DNA of 64,000 nt. Source: Saccharina japonica (taxonomy: Eukaryota; Sar; Phaeophyceae; Laminariales; Laminariaceae). Below, in pieces: positions 1 through 10,164 of the stretch. Both the position numbers and the translations under genes were made by a program. The notes below the pieces were generated by a model. That model worked only from the letters and a program-made list of their open reading frames with translations, did no database searches and was not told where the DNA came from. Location: contig MEHQ01002643.1 in assembly GCA_008828725.1 (NCBI GenBank), positions 213,577 through 277,576 of the forward strand. Reading direction: 5' to 3'. Numbering within the stretch: the first letter of the stretch is position 1; each line of letters begins with the position of its first letter.

Positions 1-135
1 TGTTTGCCCGCCCGAACCTCACTCGATCTGTCTCTTCTCCACGCTGCTAACCCAACGTGGAGGGCTCTCTCCTTGCCCTAAATATAAGGAAGAAAACGTG
101 CAGCCCTCGGTAGCGGGTCAAAGCTACCACATCAC

Positions 136-423
136 TTGGGACCTTTGGGACTCTACGACAGTAGAGGCTTCCATAGCAACGAGAATGTCACTAATTTCAT
201 ACCAGGTACGTACCAGGGTATGTATGCAGAGCCTGTCGCATACCGTGAGATCCTTGAAAACATGCAAATATATCGAATCCCGCCGGGACACGGCACGAGC
301 ACAGAAGCCGCTAGCGGCATAGTCAGGATCGGCGAGTGCGACGAGGAAGTTGCGGACCGGGCGGTAGACTTCATCGCCAGGGTATACGAATATGTCGGTA
401 TAAATAGCCAAGCATACATCTGA
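136..423 (+). CDS. possible 3' terminal exon of an unknown gene
   Basis: The reading frame runs without a stop to TGA at 421-423 and has protein-like composition (for example GIVRIGECDEEV, AVDFIARVYEY). There is no ATG at its head, so I read it as an exon. Its acceptor is not clear; an AG lies near 161-168. A related, broken stretch occurs at 9300-9440, and in both copies the stop codon falls at the same place and is followed by similar DNA. I recognise no family. Upstream exons, if any, lie left of the window. A mobile-element remnant is an equally good explanation. Confidence 0.35.
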   Translation: MGPLGLYDSRGFHSNENVTNFIPGTYQGMYAEPVAYREILENMQIYRIPPGHGTSTEAASGIVRIGECDEEVADRAVDFIARVYEYVGINSQAYI

Positions 424-1085
424 GAAAACCCGAGGAGCCCTCACAGCCCATCACCAACAATATCAATCCACACCCGAGTAACCGAAATTCAGGAGGTAGG
501 TACTCGGTTGGTTGGCGAGGCGTACCATGAATCAGCCAACCCAATGCATTTGCTGTTGTTGTAGGGAAGCGCCAATGAACAGGCCTTGGCCTGCTTTTCC
601 TAGCCGCGTTAGTTTTGAGATTGGACGATCGTACGAGCAACTTGCCATACCTTCGTACTCGTACCTGCAATAATAAGTGGTGTACGCGACGTGGTCTCGC
701 GAGGAAATATCACATTCCAAACGACTACGCGCGTACAGTACTTATGGCGTGTCCATTGTTTGTAGCGAAAACTGACTCGTCCCACGTATCGAGTTGACTC
801 GGCCCACGAATCGAGTGGCATCGAGCTGCTCATAAAACATCCCGATGTCCCATATCCCACTACAATAATCCCTATCAATCATGTGGAACTCCTACTATAC
901 GATGGATCTTATGCGTTGTGTTACTGAGTACAATCAACAAAACGGCGCCTCCGATATCATTGCTCTATGCGTGCATTGCCTGTCTTGTACGATGGGGCTG
1001 TTGCGGGTAAGCGGGTACAACGGTTGCTATTAGCTGGCCTGTGCAACAGTGTTGATGTGAGTGTTGTTGCTGGGAGCTGATATTA
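424..1085. other. non-coding stretch, nothing recognised
   Basis: Only short overlapping ORFs on both strands, with no family motif and no consistent splice pairing. A small direct repeat (ACTCG...CCCACG.ATCGAGT) sits at about 773-825. Confidence 0.5.
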
Positions 1086-1600
1086 GTTGAGATGCCGCTA
1101 AGTCCGAGAAGCTGTAATAAGATTACCACCTCTGCTGTAGGTGCGCAGCAAATGGGTCGGGTATTGTGCTTTATGTTGCAGCGCCGGGGCGTTTGGAAGA
1201 CACAGGGGACCCGTCACATGGAAGGTTCACACACTGTAAACCGGGCCTTGGCTGAGACGCTCGTTTTGCATCGGCGATAGTTGTGCGTCTCGGGGAGGGC
1301 GGGGTTGTTGCAGCGACGGGGCGCCGAGGAAGAGTAGAGGAGCTGTTGGATGGAAGGCGCACGCTGTTACCGGGCCGTTACCGGGATACCCGTTTTGCAC
1401 CGACGATACATGTAGTTGTGTGTCGGGGCAGAGGGGATCTTGCGACGCCGGGGCATTGGGGAAAGGCGGGGGATCCATCGTGTGGAAGGCGGAAACGCTG
1501 TTAGCGGGCCTTGACCGGGACACCCGCTTTGCACCGACGATGAGAGTTATTCGTCGGGCAGGGGGGGCGTCGCAGCACCGGCGCGCCAGGATTCGCTTTG
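1086..1600. repeat. degenerate tandem repeat, unit about 130-140 bp
   Basis: The motif TTTTGCAYCGRCGAT recurs near 1264, 1393 and 1530. Each copy is preceded by GGGCC(G/T)T..CCGGGA and followed by a GTCGGGGC/GTCGGGC block and an RCGCCGGGGC block. A weaker copy lies near 1150-1260. ORFs here, including a 209-codon one on the minus strand, come from the repeats. Confidence 0.6.
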
Positions 1601-1638
1601 ATGAGTGGCGACTGTCTGGGCCATTGCTGTCACGGGGT

Positions 1639-2142
1639 ATTATGGAATATCGTTGGTCATACCCTGGCAAGTGCACAAGGCTGTGCCTCTCGACGCTAGT
1701 CGAGATGGTTGGCACCGTGAGTGGTCGTGGACCAGAAGCAGATGGACTGCTTGGTGCGGTAGAGATGTGAAGATATGTTGAACACTGGCGCTTAGGTGGC
1801 CAACACAGCACACACAGATCCACAGAGAGAGAACGCAGAAGTCCAGATGACGGCACCTCCTAGAGACAACCAGGAAAGCTAAGAGCCGAGGCTATCCAGA
1901 GAGATCCATCCTAGAGACGACCAGGAAAGCTAAGAGCCGAGGCTATCCAGAGAGATCCACATGGAAGAGTAAAGGATACGATCCTACGAGTAGAGAAGGC
2001 TACGATCCTACGAGTAGAGAAGGCTACAGCAGTAATTCCTCCGCATACATATGCGTTACTCACGAACCGAAACATACGATGTACAAGAGCAGTACTACTG
2101 AACATTGACTCATATTGGCTATGTGCTAATATTTCCATAACA
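1639..2142 (-). repeat. candidate 3' LTR of the copia element
   Basis: Read on the minus strand it starts TGTTATGGAAATATT directly after the polypurine tract and ends AATATTCCATAATA, so the two ends are inverted copies of each other, as LTR ends usually are (one base differs from TG...CA). A 48-bp segment at its left end is repeated almost exactly at 6342-6389. The rest of the right copy does not align, so LTR identity cannot be used to date the insertion. Confidence 0.5.
1858..1960. repeat. 51-bp tandem duplication inside the candidate LTR
   Basis: Two near-identical units in a row, each containing CTAGAGAC.ACCAGGAAAGC and AGCCGAGGCTATCCAGAG. It is followed by a second tandem pair (GATCCTACGAGTAGAGAAGG twice) at about 1979-2027. 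Confidence 0.8.
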
Positions 2143-2152
2143 CTCCCCCTCA
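2143..2152 (-). other. polypurine tract (plus-strand primer site)
   Basis: The minus strand reads TGAGGGGGAG, followed at once by TGTTATGG. A GA-rich run abutting TGTTA is the usual 3' LTR junction in copia elements. It lies 266 bp downstream of the pol stop codon. Confidence 0.7.
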
Positions 2153-2417
2153 ATGAAAGTTGCTCTGAATTGTACCAAACTTGTGATTACAAAGATACAT
2201 GCGAATTCATTTCAATCCATTTCGTTCTAGTATTTGAATTTGTGTACGTGCTACAGACATTCATGCCCTTGCAAAGAATTCGTGCTATTGTTTATTGTCC
2301 AAACCGACCAATCCTACATGGCTCGATCAACCAGAAATGCTGCGAGGCCTAATGTCGATACTGAAGCTGATTTACACAAACAACAGAGATTCACAAACAC
2401 ACAAACATACAACACGT

Positions 2418-4307
2418 TTAGTAGGTCGTTTTGTTGATGAAGTCCACGACGTTGAAGTTCTCGATCAACGAAAGTAGGTGTCGAAACTGGTGCTGGTTCA
2501 GATGCTTGGTCCCGATGTCGGCGATGTTGTCGTTCGACCGAATGTAGTGAATGGAAATCCTTCCCTCGGACACGAGCTCTCGGATGTAGAAGTAGCGAAG
2601 AGCGATGTGCTTCGTCCTTGAGCTGTGCGAGCGGTTTCCGAGTGCGTGTAGCGTTGCCGTATTGTCGCAGTACAGCGGCACTTTCGCGAACTCCTTGCCG
2701 AATCCTAGCTCGGTCAGCATGTTCGAGCAGAACACTGCTTCCTTCATCGCCAAGGACGACGCAACCAGCTCCGCCTCCATGGTCGACATGGCAGTGAGAC
2801 CCTGTAGCCCCGACCTGGAACTTATCGGTGCATTGGCCAGCATTGTCACGTAGCATGAAGTCGATTTCCCGTTGTCAGGGTTGTTTGCCCAGTTCGAGTC
2901 AGAGGAGACGACGAGCTTAAACCCTCCTTTCTTGTAGATGATACTCTCCAGCTTCCTGATGAAAGTCTCTTCGTGCACGAACGCCCTGCACCCGATAACC
3001 CGAAGGTCCCCGAGGAAGGCATCCTTGCCGTAGAGCGCTTTGTACGGCGTCCCGTTGTTGAGAGCCGCGTGCGGAGAGCGATTGCTCAGGTAGACCGCAG
3101 TGTTCAGCAGCTCCCCCCAAAGGAACTTCGGTAGGTTAGAGTCAGCGAATAGACAACGCACAATGTTTAGGATCGTCCGGCCTGCACGCTCGTTCGCTCC
3201 AATCTGCTGAGGGGTATTCGGCGAGGCGAACTCCAGCTTGATACCGTTGTCGAGGCAGTACTGACGGAAATCCGCACTCGTAAACTCGGTCCCCTGGTCG
3301 CCCCGGACACACTGAATGCGCTCTCCGGTAGGGGTTACGGTACCTCTGTTGAACAACGCGAGGGAGTCGACGGAGCAAGTCTTGTCCTTCATGAGAACCA
3401 CCTCCTTCCACTTGGTATGTAGGTCGACAAACTTGGTGGCGTACCTGTAGTTTCCCAGTGCCAGAGGTGAGAACGGGCCGAGGGTGTCGACGAGCACGGT
3501 CTGGAAAGGGCGTTTGACGTTGTAGGTGGCCTGCTTAGGGTGAGGCTGTTGTGCGCTCTTCCCAAGAGGGCAAGGACCGCAGTCCTGCACGTCACCAGCG
3601 TAGTCGACGCCATTCTCCAGCTGCCTCCGCAGGACATCCATGCTCTTCCGGTTGAGATGCCCCATTCGCCGGTGCCAGAGATCAGCCGTTTCCGTCCGCA
3701 AGGCCAAGCCGGCAGGGGCGCATCCGGGGACCTGCTGGCCCCCAGTACCACCCCCAAGCTTCAGCCGAATGGTGTACATGAGCTTACCCGTCGCGGCGGC
3801 CACTCCCAGGTTCTGCATCGGAACCTTCACCTTTTCTGACTCCAACCTGGGGTTCTCCGGGTGGAATATCGTCGCCACCCCTTTCAGCATTGCCTCAGAC
3901 ACGGAGAACAGGTTGGTCCCCAACCCTGGTACCAAGATGGCGCGAACGGAGACGGGCAGGTCGTTCCCACCGTCGTCTTTGACAGTGCCAGAGATGGTAC
4001 CCGTAGCAACGCCTTGTAGTAGGTGCTGGCCAGCGGCGACGATCGTGTGAGGGACCCGAAGGTCCTGGATGTCACTCATGTAGGCCTGCAACCCAGGTGT
4101 GAGCGCAGGGTCGAGGTAGTTGTCGCTCGCTCCACTGTCAACCAACAGCAGAAGAGATGATCCGTCAGAACGGAAAGGCTCCTGAGACGCATCCGCAGGA
4201 GTCGCCATGAACGCACCAAAGAGACCTTGAGATAAGTGGTTGCTCTTTGTTGGCGTCTCTGACGAAACGGACGAAGGCGCCGCCGGTTTGGCGTTGGACG
4301 CCACCAA
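2418..4307 (-). pseudogene. copia pol: protease, integrase and RNase H, reverse transcriptase deleted
   Basis: A 629-codon open frame. In order: aspartic protease (LLLVDSGASDNYLD, near residue 50), GAG-pre-integrase (LWHRRMGHLNRKS, then CGPCPLGK), integrase core (LVDTLGPF, GDQGTEF, NTPQQIGANERAGRT and the HAALNNGTPYKALYG segment), then RNase H (SDSNWANNP, STMEAELVASSLAMKEA, PLYCDNTATLHA, RTKHIALRYFYIRE, NIADIGTKHL). The integrase tail (EETFIRKLES) runs straight into the segment just before RNase H (IYKKGGFKL) at about 2938-2947. The whole reverse transcriptase, normally some 250-plus residues including the YVDD-type active site, is absent, yet the frame stays open. gag is out of frame upstream. 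Family assignment is certain; activity is not expected. Confidence 0.9.
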
Positions 4308-5379
4308 GGTGTACCCGAAGCGGTAGGTGACGAACCAACCTCAGGCAAGGAGGCACCCAGAGCGTTAAAGGAGAAGCCGAACGTGGTCGGTGCTTGTGCC
4401 AGGTGAGCGTTCCCGAAGGAAGGGTTAGCTTGGACTGCAGTCTGCAGCATCGCCAGATTCGCTGCCAACCCTTTGAGCTCCTTCAGCTCCTTCTGCTTGT
4501 TGCACTCCGAGTCGGCATGCGAGGTGGTGTTGTGGTACGAACACCACTTTTGTTGACCACCGCCGCCGCCGCCGCCCTTCTTGCCCTTTTTCCAGTGCTT
4601 CTTCCCACGCTTAGGGCGTTGCTTCTGCACCTGTTTGGGGCAATCGCCCTGGAAATGCCCGTATTCCTTGCACTGGTGGCACTGATCGGTGCTGGACGCC
4701 GCCATCGCGGCTCCACGGCCCGCAACCACGGGCCCAGAAGCATTCCGCGCCTGCTGGTCGATGTAGAACCGGTTGGCCGTCTGTTGGAGTTTGTCCACCG
4801 TAGTGAACTCATCCCGGTAGTGCATTTCCCGGATGAATTGAACTCCGGGGCCTTGGTGAGGCCCGTGAACATGATGTCCAAGAAGACGTTGTCGGAGACG
4901 TCCTCCCCCAGCACCTTGAGGCGGCCATTCAGGTCATACGCCTTGGTGAAGAAGTCGATGGGATCCCCACCGGTGAGATGCCGGAGGTTGAAGAGCTCGT
5001 TGTGGCAGGCACGCCGAGTTTCCTGGTTTTGAGCGTCAAAGAGCTCGTTGAGAGCCCTCCAGGCCGCCGCTCCGTCTCCCATACGACGGGTCCCCCCTCC
5101 CTCGTGTGCGCGGACTGTCAGTTGTGCGGACCCGGAGGTCGTGAAGAAGAGAAAGGGAGAACATGCGACCGTTGGCCTTATCCCAGACGGCGATTGCCTC
5201 CGGAGTCGACGCCGGGCCCGAAGGACGCGGCTTCGCCTTCGAGGGATAGGAAGGAGCTCCGGCGCGTAGAGGATGATACCTTGCCGAAGCTTGAGGCTCC
5301 ACTCGCGAAAATCCGGTCCGGAGCATTTCCCGACGTTCTCCAGCATGCGGTTGTACCCGGAGGTCGTAGAGTCAGCCAT
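4308..5379 (-). pseudogene. copia gag, frameshifted
   Basis: Probably starts at ATG 5377-5379 (MADSTTSGYNRMLENVG). The capsid-like part includes AWRALNELFDAQNQETR, HNELFNLRHLTGGDP and DNVFLDIMFTGL. Downstream lie a CCHC zinc knuckle (CHQCKEYGHFQGDC), a Lys/Gly-rich linker and a second Cys/His cluster (WCSYHNTTSHADSEC). The frame changes at about 5240, about 5140, about 4840 and again at about 4310 before pol, so there is no intact gag. The last of these could be a programmed shift in an active relative; the others look like decay. Confidence 0.85.
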
Positions 5380-6341
5380 GCTGGGATTTTGGTTACACGC
5401 GAGGCGCGTAGAGCTGAAGCACACGTAAAACGCCCCGAATACCTCAGAAGGTCCGACGCGCTAAGAAAACGGTGCTGTGCTACCCGGGGGTAGGCCTCAG
5501 TACAGATCTGCAGCTTCGTAGCTCGCGACCCACGTCCGTCAGAAGCTCCTCAGCTTCCGCCCGGACCACTGCGTTTCCGCCGAGCGCAGCGTGACCGACC
5601 GCAGGTGGCGAGGCTGCGGTGTTTTTGGTGGCGGAGTAGCCAGCTCCGGCCCCGTTCCTGCAGACACACGGGTCAGATGTACTGCTGAGAGGTGCTACGC
5701 GTCTTTCAGCGTAGACTTGCGGCTGCTGCACGGATGCAAACAGGCCGGGTCAGATCCTCAACCTACACACGCACCGATAAAACACGGTCGCAAGGTATCT
5801 TGGACAGCCCTACCTCGCGTATACTACAACGCGCAGGTATGCGTAGCTGTAGTAGCAGACGACCACAGCGTAGCAGTCGTATCCTCACCCTACACACGCT
5901 ACCAAGTCGGCACTCAGCACGTGGAAGATATCTTGGATAGACTACGCCTCGCGGAATTAAAACGCGCAGGCGAATTTGGCAGTCAGTTTTACCACACAGA
6001 ACACCGTGAACGGCACTCCGCACGCAAACCAACAGCCCGCACAACCCTATTCGCCGACCGAAATCAACGCCTAGAAGTTATGCCCCCGAATGCTCTACAC
6101 ACAGCAGTAGCGTACCGAAATGTGCAGCCGAGAGCCCAGGTGATCAGTCCGGGCCCAGTAAGCAAACGGGTTGTCTCAACGTGGCCTCCAGCAGAAAGCT
6201 AACTCCTACAGCAGTAGTAGCTCTCCGCGGATATCCAGTTCGAAGATATGTGTGCACTCCACAGCGCTCCACGGCAGCAAGATGTCAGCAAGATGCAGCC
6301 GTCGCAGACCTCCACTCACTCACAGTTGGGGCTCATAAACC
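5380..6341. other. DNA between gag and the 5' LTR-like fragment
   Basis: No coding signal. It holds a degenerate duplication of about 123 bp: blocks containing TATCTTGGA.AG, CCTCGCG and AACGCGCAGG occur at about 5803-5835 and 5926-5970. I could not identify a primer-binding site. It may be leader sequence, or an insertion separating gag from its LTR. Confidence 0.45.
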
Positions 6342-6389
6342 TATTATGGATTATCGTTGGTGATACCCTGGCAAGTGCACAAGGCTGTG
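6342..6389 (-). repeat. partial LTR-end copy
   Basis: 48 bp matching 1639-1687 with two or three mismatches (shared core TACCCTGGCAAGTGCACAAG). After 6389 the similarity ends abruptly, so the 5' LTR seems truncated or replaced. Confidence 0.5.
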
Positions 6390-7180
6390 CTGTGTGGGCG
6401 GGAATCTGATTGTCGCGAAGCCTCTGACGTACGAAGCGTTTAGGGGAAAGGAGGAGAGTCTCCGGCAAGGGGCGCCCTCGGCGGGAAACCGGAACAATGA
6501 AGTAACCATGCCCGGTGTCTCTCGTTAACACCCACATAACTGAAGGGGCAATAGGCAGAAGATGTATATATATGTATACATACGTGTCACGTGTCGCCTA
6601 CCGTTGCATGCAGCCTCATTTTCCGTGACGACACAGCTGGGATATTGAAGTTGTAAACCACACTATTATTAAGTTTCCGTTTTGTGTTTTGCAGAGCTGT
6701 GATCTGTGGAACTCAACCAAACGAACTCACCAAACAGCAGGGAGGTATAAGCTACTGTAGTCTCGGAAGAAACGGTCCTGGTCTCATGCTGGGCCTGGAG
6801 GATGGACCCTGCTGGGAATTTTCTGATGCAAATATAATATCGCACCAGGTTGAATGTGCTGACTCTCTGGGCACATCTTGTACCGATAGTCTGTTCGATT
6901 TCATTGGGACCAAATAATGTTGCTTTTTCGGGCAGCATGAAGCTGCTTGGATCACTGGAACGGATGCACAAGAAGATCAGTTTCCAATATAGAGATCCTC
7001 TGTGAGAAGCAAGGGAAAAATCGACGCCTTATACGAGTGTATGAAGCTTCCATCAACATCATATTTGATCATATACGTAACTAGGGAATAAGAGGCCCTC
7101 CCACCCCCACGGCGGTAGGGCCATTAAAGCAAGTAGTAATAATGGAGATGATAGAGGCTCAAATTAAAAATAATACCTGG
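6390..7180. other. non-coding, nothing recognised
   Basis: Overlapping short ORFs on both strands at 6669-6971 show no motif. No RNA gene or repeat structure seen. Confidence 0.4.
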
Positions 7181-7209
7181 TATGTACGTAGGAATAATAG
7201 GAAACAAAT

Positions 7210-7565
7210 TGACTGCGAATATTCCACAGATGCTCCGAGTACCTTGGAGTAAAGTAAGGAGTATTGGAGATAAAATACTTCAGGTACTTCGTCTACTCGG
7301 AGTATTTCGGGGTTCGATACTCCGGGATACTGCTCTTATTCGGAGTATTTCGGGTATGAACACTCTCGATACTGCTTGTACTCGGAGTATTTCGGGGTCC
7401 GATACTGGGGTACTCCTTTTACTCCCGAGTATTTGGGGCTTCAGTATGCTCATACTCCAAGTACTCCGAGTATTCAGGCCGCCAGTACTCTAATACTCCT
7501 TAAGTACTCGGAGTACGAAATGTACTCGATACTCGGAGTATACTCGGAGTGTGAAGTACGTAAGG
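7210..7565. repeat. TACTCGGAGTA-rich palindromic repeat
   Basis: Many copies of the palindrome ACTCGGAGT or relatives (GAGTATTTCGGG, TACTCCGAGTA), spaced about 35-45 bp. The same motif family builds the duplication at 11632-12759 and, as TACTGCGAGTACT, the 54-55.8 kb block. Confidence 0.7.
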
Positions 7566-7599
7566 AGCATTTTGCATCATTTTAAGACTCGGCCGTCAT

Positions 7600-8230
7600 T
7601 CCTCCCAGGTTCTGAGGAGCATGTGACAGGCGTTTATAGCATTTTCAAAATTCACAGATGCTCCCTATTAGGCCAGTTTCGTATTAACGAACATGTTTGT
7701 TTTCGTTTGTTTAAGTTTTATTTTCGTTTCGTTTTTTGATTGACCCTGAATTGGGTCGCAAACCAGGGATGCGTATTTCCCGGTAGCGGTAATTACCCGA
7801 AATTAATAGGGCTCGAGGTAATATTTTTTTTCAGAGGAAATTATGTTTTGTTCCCCATCCCCGGGTAAATAACGCCTCCATATAGAATGGAAATCCCGTT
7901 TTTTTTGTTTTTTTTTTAGCGCTGTCAAGCGCCCACCAAGCAAAGCAGCAGAGCAGAGCGCTACGTAGGCACCCACAGGCCCCTGATATACCACACAGAT
8001 AGCATATAGAGGAATTATATGTTATGGCGAGCGGAATCATCGAAGGAATGTACTAATAATATAAAATATAATAATAATATACAAGGGGGGCTTCGCCGCG
8101 GCGGGCTGACGCCCGCCTGCGGCTACGCGCCAATGCCCGTAACGGCAGAGGAGTAGTCTACTGAGGTAGATTAATAGCTAAGCTTAGGGCGAACAAAAGC
8201 GACTCTGTACTGCCAAGGGTGTACAGCAGT
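7600..8230. other. non-coding, A/T-rich
   Basis: T-runs at 7825-7832 and 7898-7918 and a GC-rich patch with inverted CGCCG/GCGGG elements at 8088-8130. No gene seen. Confidence 0.4.
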
Positions 8231-8234
8231 AGTA

Positions 8235-8357
8235 CAGGACACCTAATGAGAAACACTCAAAAACGGAGACTAGGTTTCTTATTTACATGAGAGGAGAGGA
8301 TGGGTTTATACTAACTTCAAATAACGGCTACCGAATTTCCTATTCCTTGGAAATATC
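8235..8357. mobile_element. truncated MITE-like copy
   Basis: It starts CAGGACACCTAATGAGAAAC, the same terminal sequence as the 163-bp element at 53101-53263, and follows that element internally (GGTTTCTTATTT, ACTTCAAATAACG, CGAATTT, TTCC..GGAAATATC). The right terminal inverted repeat is not found. Confidence 0.6.
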
Positions 8358-8359
8358 AC

Positions 8360-9290
8360 CCTGTGGTACTGAGGTTTCTGATACGTACGTACGTACAGTA
8401 CGTGTATATCAGCAGTAAGCTATACAAAATCCTTACGTGTATCAGCGGTAAGTAGTTCGTAAAATCCAGCATCGAGCATAAAAACAAATTTAATCAATCT
8501 TGGATCTTGCATGTAGCCCACGGGACAACTATAAATGCAATACGAGTAGAGAGTATAACGTATACGGTAATGAATTCGGAACCACTTTTTTCGAAAAAAA
8601 GCAAGTTCTCGACCATCACCGTAATTCTATTGGGAAAGTTGGAGTGTCCATCGCTCGCATACGAACAGAAACAACAAACATCAGTATTAGATAGTATCAT
8701 ACGTAGTACACACTGGTGTACAACGCACGATGAACCCATGGTACACACGGTCTGTTTCTGCTGTGGTGCTGGTACTACTGTATCATACAAACGTGCGTGT
8801 GGTACGTACGTGTATATCAGCAGTACAGAGTAGTACGTGGTCTTATAAAATCCGGTTCGTCGCTTGACATAAAAAAAGGAATCTTTGACTATGCATGTAT
8901 GAGCTGCGTGTAAAAAAAAAAAGAGCGTGTGTGTTTTGTATGTGCGCTCTCCATCACCATATTCTTGGAAACGTTGCTGCAGCGCCCACCGACCCGCATG
9001 TTCACGCCCGCGAGGCACGCGAGGCCCTGCCCGGTACATATATCCAGGCCGACGGGCACGTAAACCGATAAATTATCCCGACACGCTCCTGAGGAGCGCA
9101 TGCGGTAGATAGTTTTGTGGGTCTCGTAAGGTCCAAAACAATAAATCATCCCGCACGGGACTGTCAGGAACAAAAAAACACGTGCGTTCTATGGCGAGCC
9201 TCGTGACAAATAGGACAATAAATCCTCAAACAAACGTACCCCCGTGGCCCTCGTGTAGCGGCAAGGCCGAGGCCGCCCTGCGTGCAGAGT
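8360..9290. other. non-coding, nothing recognised
   Basis: Overlapping ORFs on both strands at 8494-9173 lack any family motif and mirror one another. No splice pattern I can defend. Confidence 0.35.
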
Positions 9291-9299
9291 AAGCAGAGC

Positions 9300-9440
9300 A
9301 GGGATCAGTCGAGCACGATGAGGAGTTGCAGTGCCGCCGGGTGGACCTCACGCGAGATATCGCGAAAAAGGCTCAAATCTACGTCTAAGAAAAGCCGAGG
9401 AGCTCTCACACGAGACCACCCACAATATCGTGACATGTAT
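9300..9440 (+). pseudogene. second, broken copy of the 136-423 coding fragment
   Basis: In the matching frame (VEHDEEL..RRVDL..DIA....IYV, then stop) it aligns with the C-terminus at 320-423 (GECDEEV..RAVDF..RVYEY). The DNA after the stop is also similar (GAAAA.CCGAGGAGC.CTCACA and CAATATC). Extra stops and a lost upstream part make it a relic. Confidence 0.4.
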
Positions 9441-9784
9441 TTATTGATGATGGTACGAACATATTCGAATGGAAAGGGTGACACGCTGCAGCAGATGCAG
9501 CTGGGGGACGCTGGGATTTCGTTGAGCGTCCAGCGTCCATGTTTACAGTTTCAGTATCGGGATAAGGTCGCGATCGCTACACACGTACGAAGCAGCGCAC
9601 TGCTGTAACTAACGCTCACTTCCTGCTTGCGCTGATTTTTTTACGATTTACCTCGCGACACAACTAGTATTTCGTACATGAGAGATCGCTAGCAGCACCC
9701 GGCAGTTGTCCTATATTATTCCAGTATCAAATGGTGCAGGACGAAATCAACGAGGACATGGAACAAGTAAAAAATAACTGAAAC

Positions 9785-9894
9785 CGACGACGATCTAATG
9801 TGAGGGTATTACCTGCTGAGCTATATGGGTAAAAGATCGATCATTACCCAGCCCAGGGTAATCCTTATAACACTCTCCCCCCCTCTGAACGGCG
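9785..9894. repeat. copy 1 of a 110-bp tRNA-like repeat
   Basis: Nearly identical to 10050-10160; shared blocks include TGTGAGGGTATTACCTGCTG, TAAAAGATCGATCA and CCTTATAACACTCTCCCCCC. This copy contains the A-box side but lacks the T-arm side of the tRNA-like unit. Confidence 0.8.
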
Positions 9895-10021
9895 GGATAT
9901 TTGGGACGTCGGTACCGTATACGGCCGTCGTTGACCTACCCGCTTCGTTTCAATACCTGGGGAACCAGGGAGACGTGTTTTTGTTTGGGACGCACGCGCA
10001 AGCGTTTCTGAAAAAGAAACG

Positions 10022-10097
10022 TTCGAAGTGAGATTCGAACCCGTGTCCTCGACGACGTCAAATGTGAGGGTATTACCTGCTGAGCTATCGAGGGTAA
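10022..10097 (-). pseudogene. tRNA-like sequence, degenerate
   Basis: The minus strand shows an A-box (TAGCTCAGCAGGTAATACCC) and, about 46 nt from its start, a B-box (GGTTCGAATC), which is normal tRNA spacing. The acceptor and anticodon stems do not pair and the T stem is only partly paired, so this is a tRNA relic or the head of a tRNA-derived SINE. It overlaps the repeat at 10050-10160. Confidence 0.5.
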
Positions 10098-10160
10098 AAG
10101 ATCGATCAATTACCCAGCCCAGGGTAATCCTTATAACACTCTCCCCCCCTCTGAACGGCG
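10050..10160. repeat. copy 2 of the 110-bp tRNA-like repeat
   Basis: Direct repeat of 9785-9894, offset about 265 bp. The copies differ mainly at the 5' edge (ACGTCAAATG against ATCTAATG) and in the ATCGAGGG/ATATGGG segment. Confidence 0.8.
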
Positions 10161-10164
10161 TCCG

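Larger units (their letters stand above)
1639..6389 (-). mobile_element. Ty1/copia LTR retrotransposon, defective
   Basis: On the minus strand the order is gag (5379 to about 4300), protease, GAG-pre-integrase, integrase and RNase H (4307-2418), then a polypurine tract (2152-2143) and a candidate 3' LTR (2142-1639). Protease before integrase before RNase H is the Ty1/copia order. gag has several frameshifts and reverse transcriptase is missing, so the copy cannot move on its own. On the 5' side only a 48-bp piece resembling the LTR end (6342-6389) was found, leaving about 960 bp between it and gag. That is long for a leader, so the 5' boundary is uncertain. Confidence 0.65.

Noticed and set aside
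1227..1856. 209-codon minus-strand ORF
   Set aside because: Runs across the 130-140-bp tandem repeat and into the candidate LTR; no motif.
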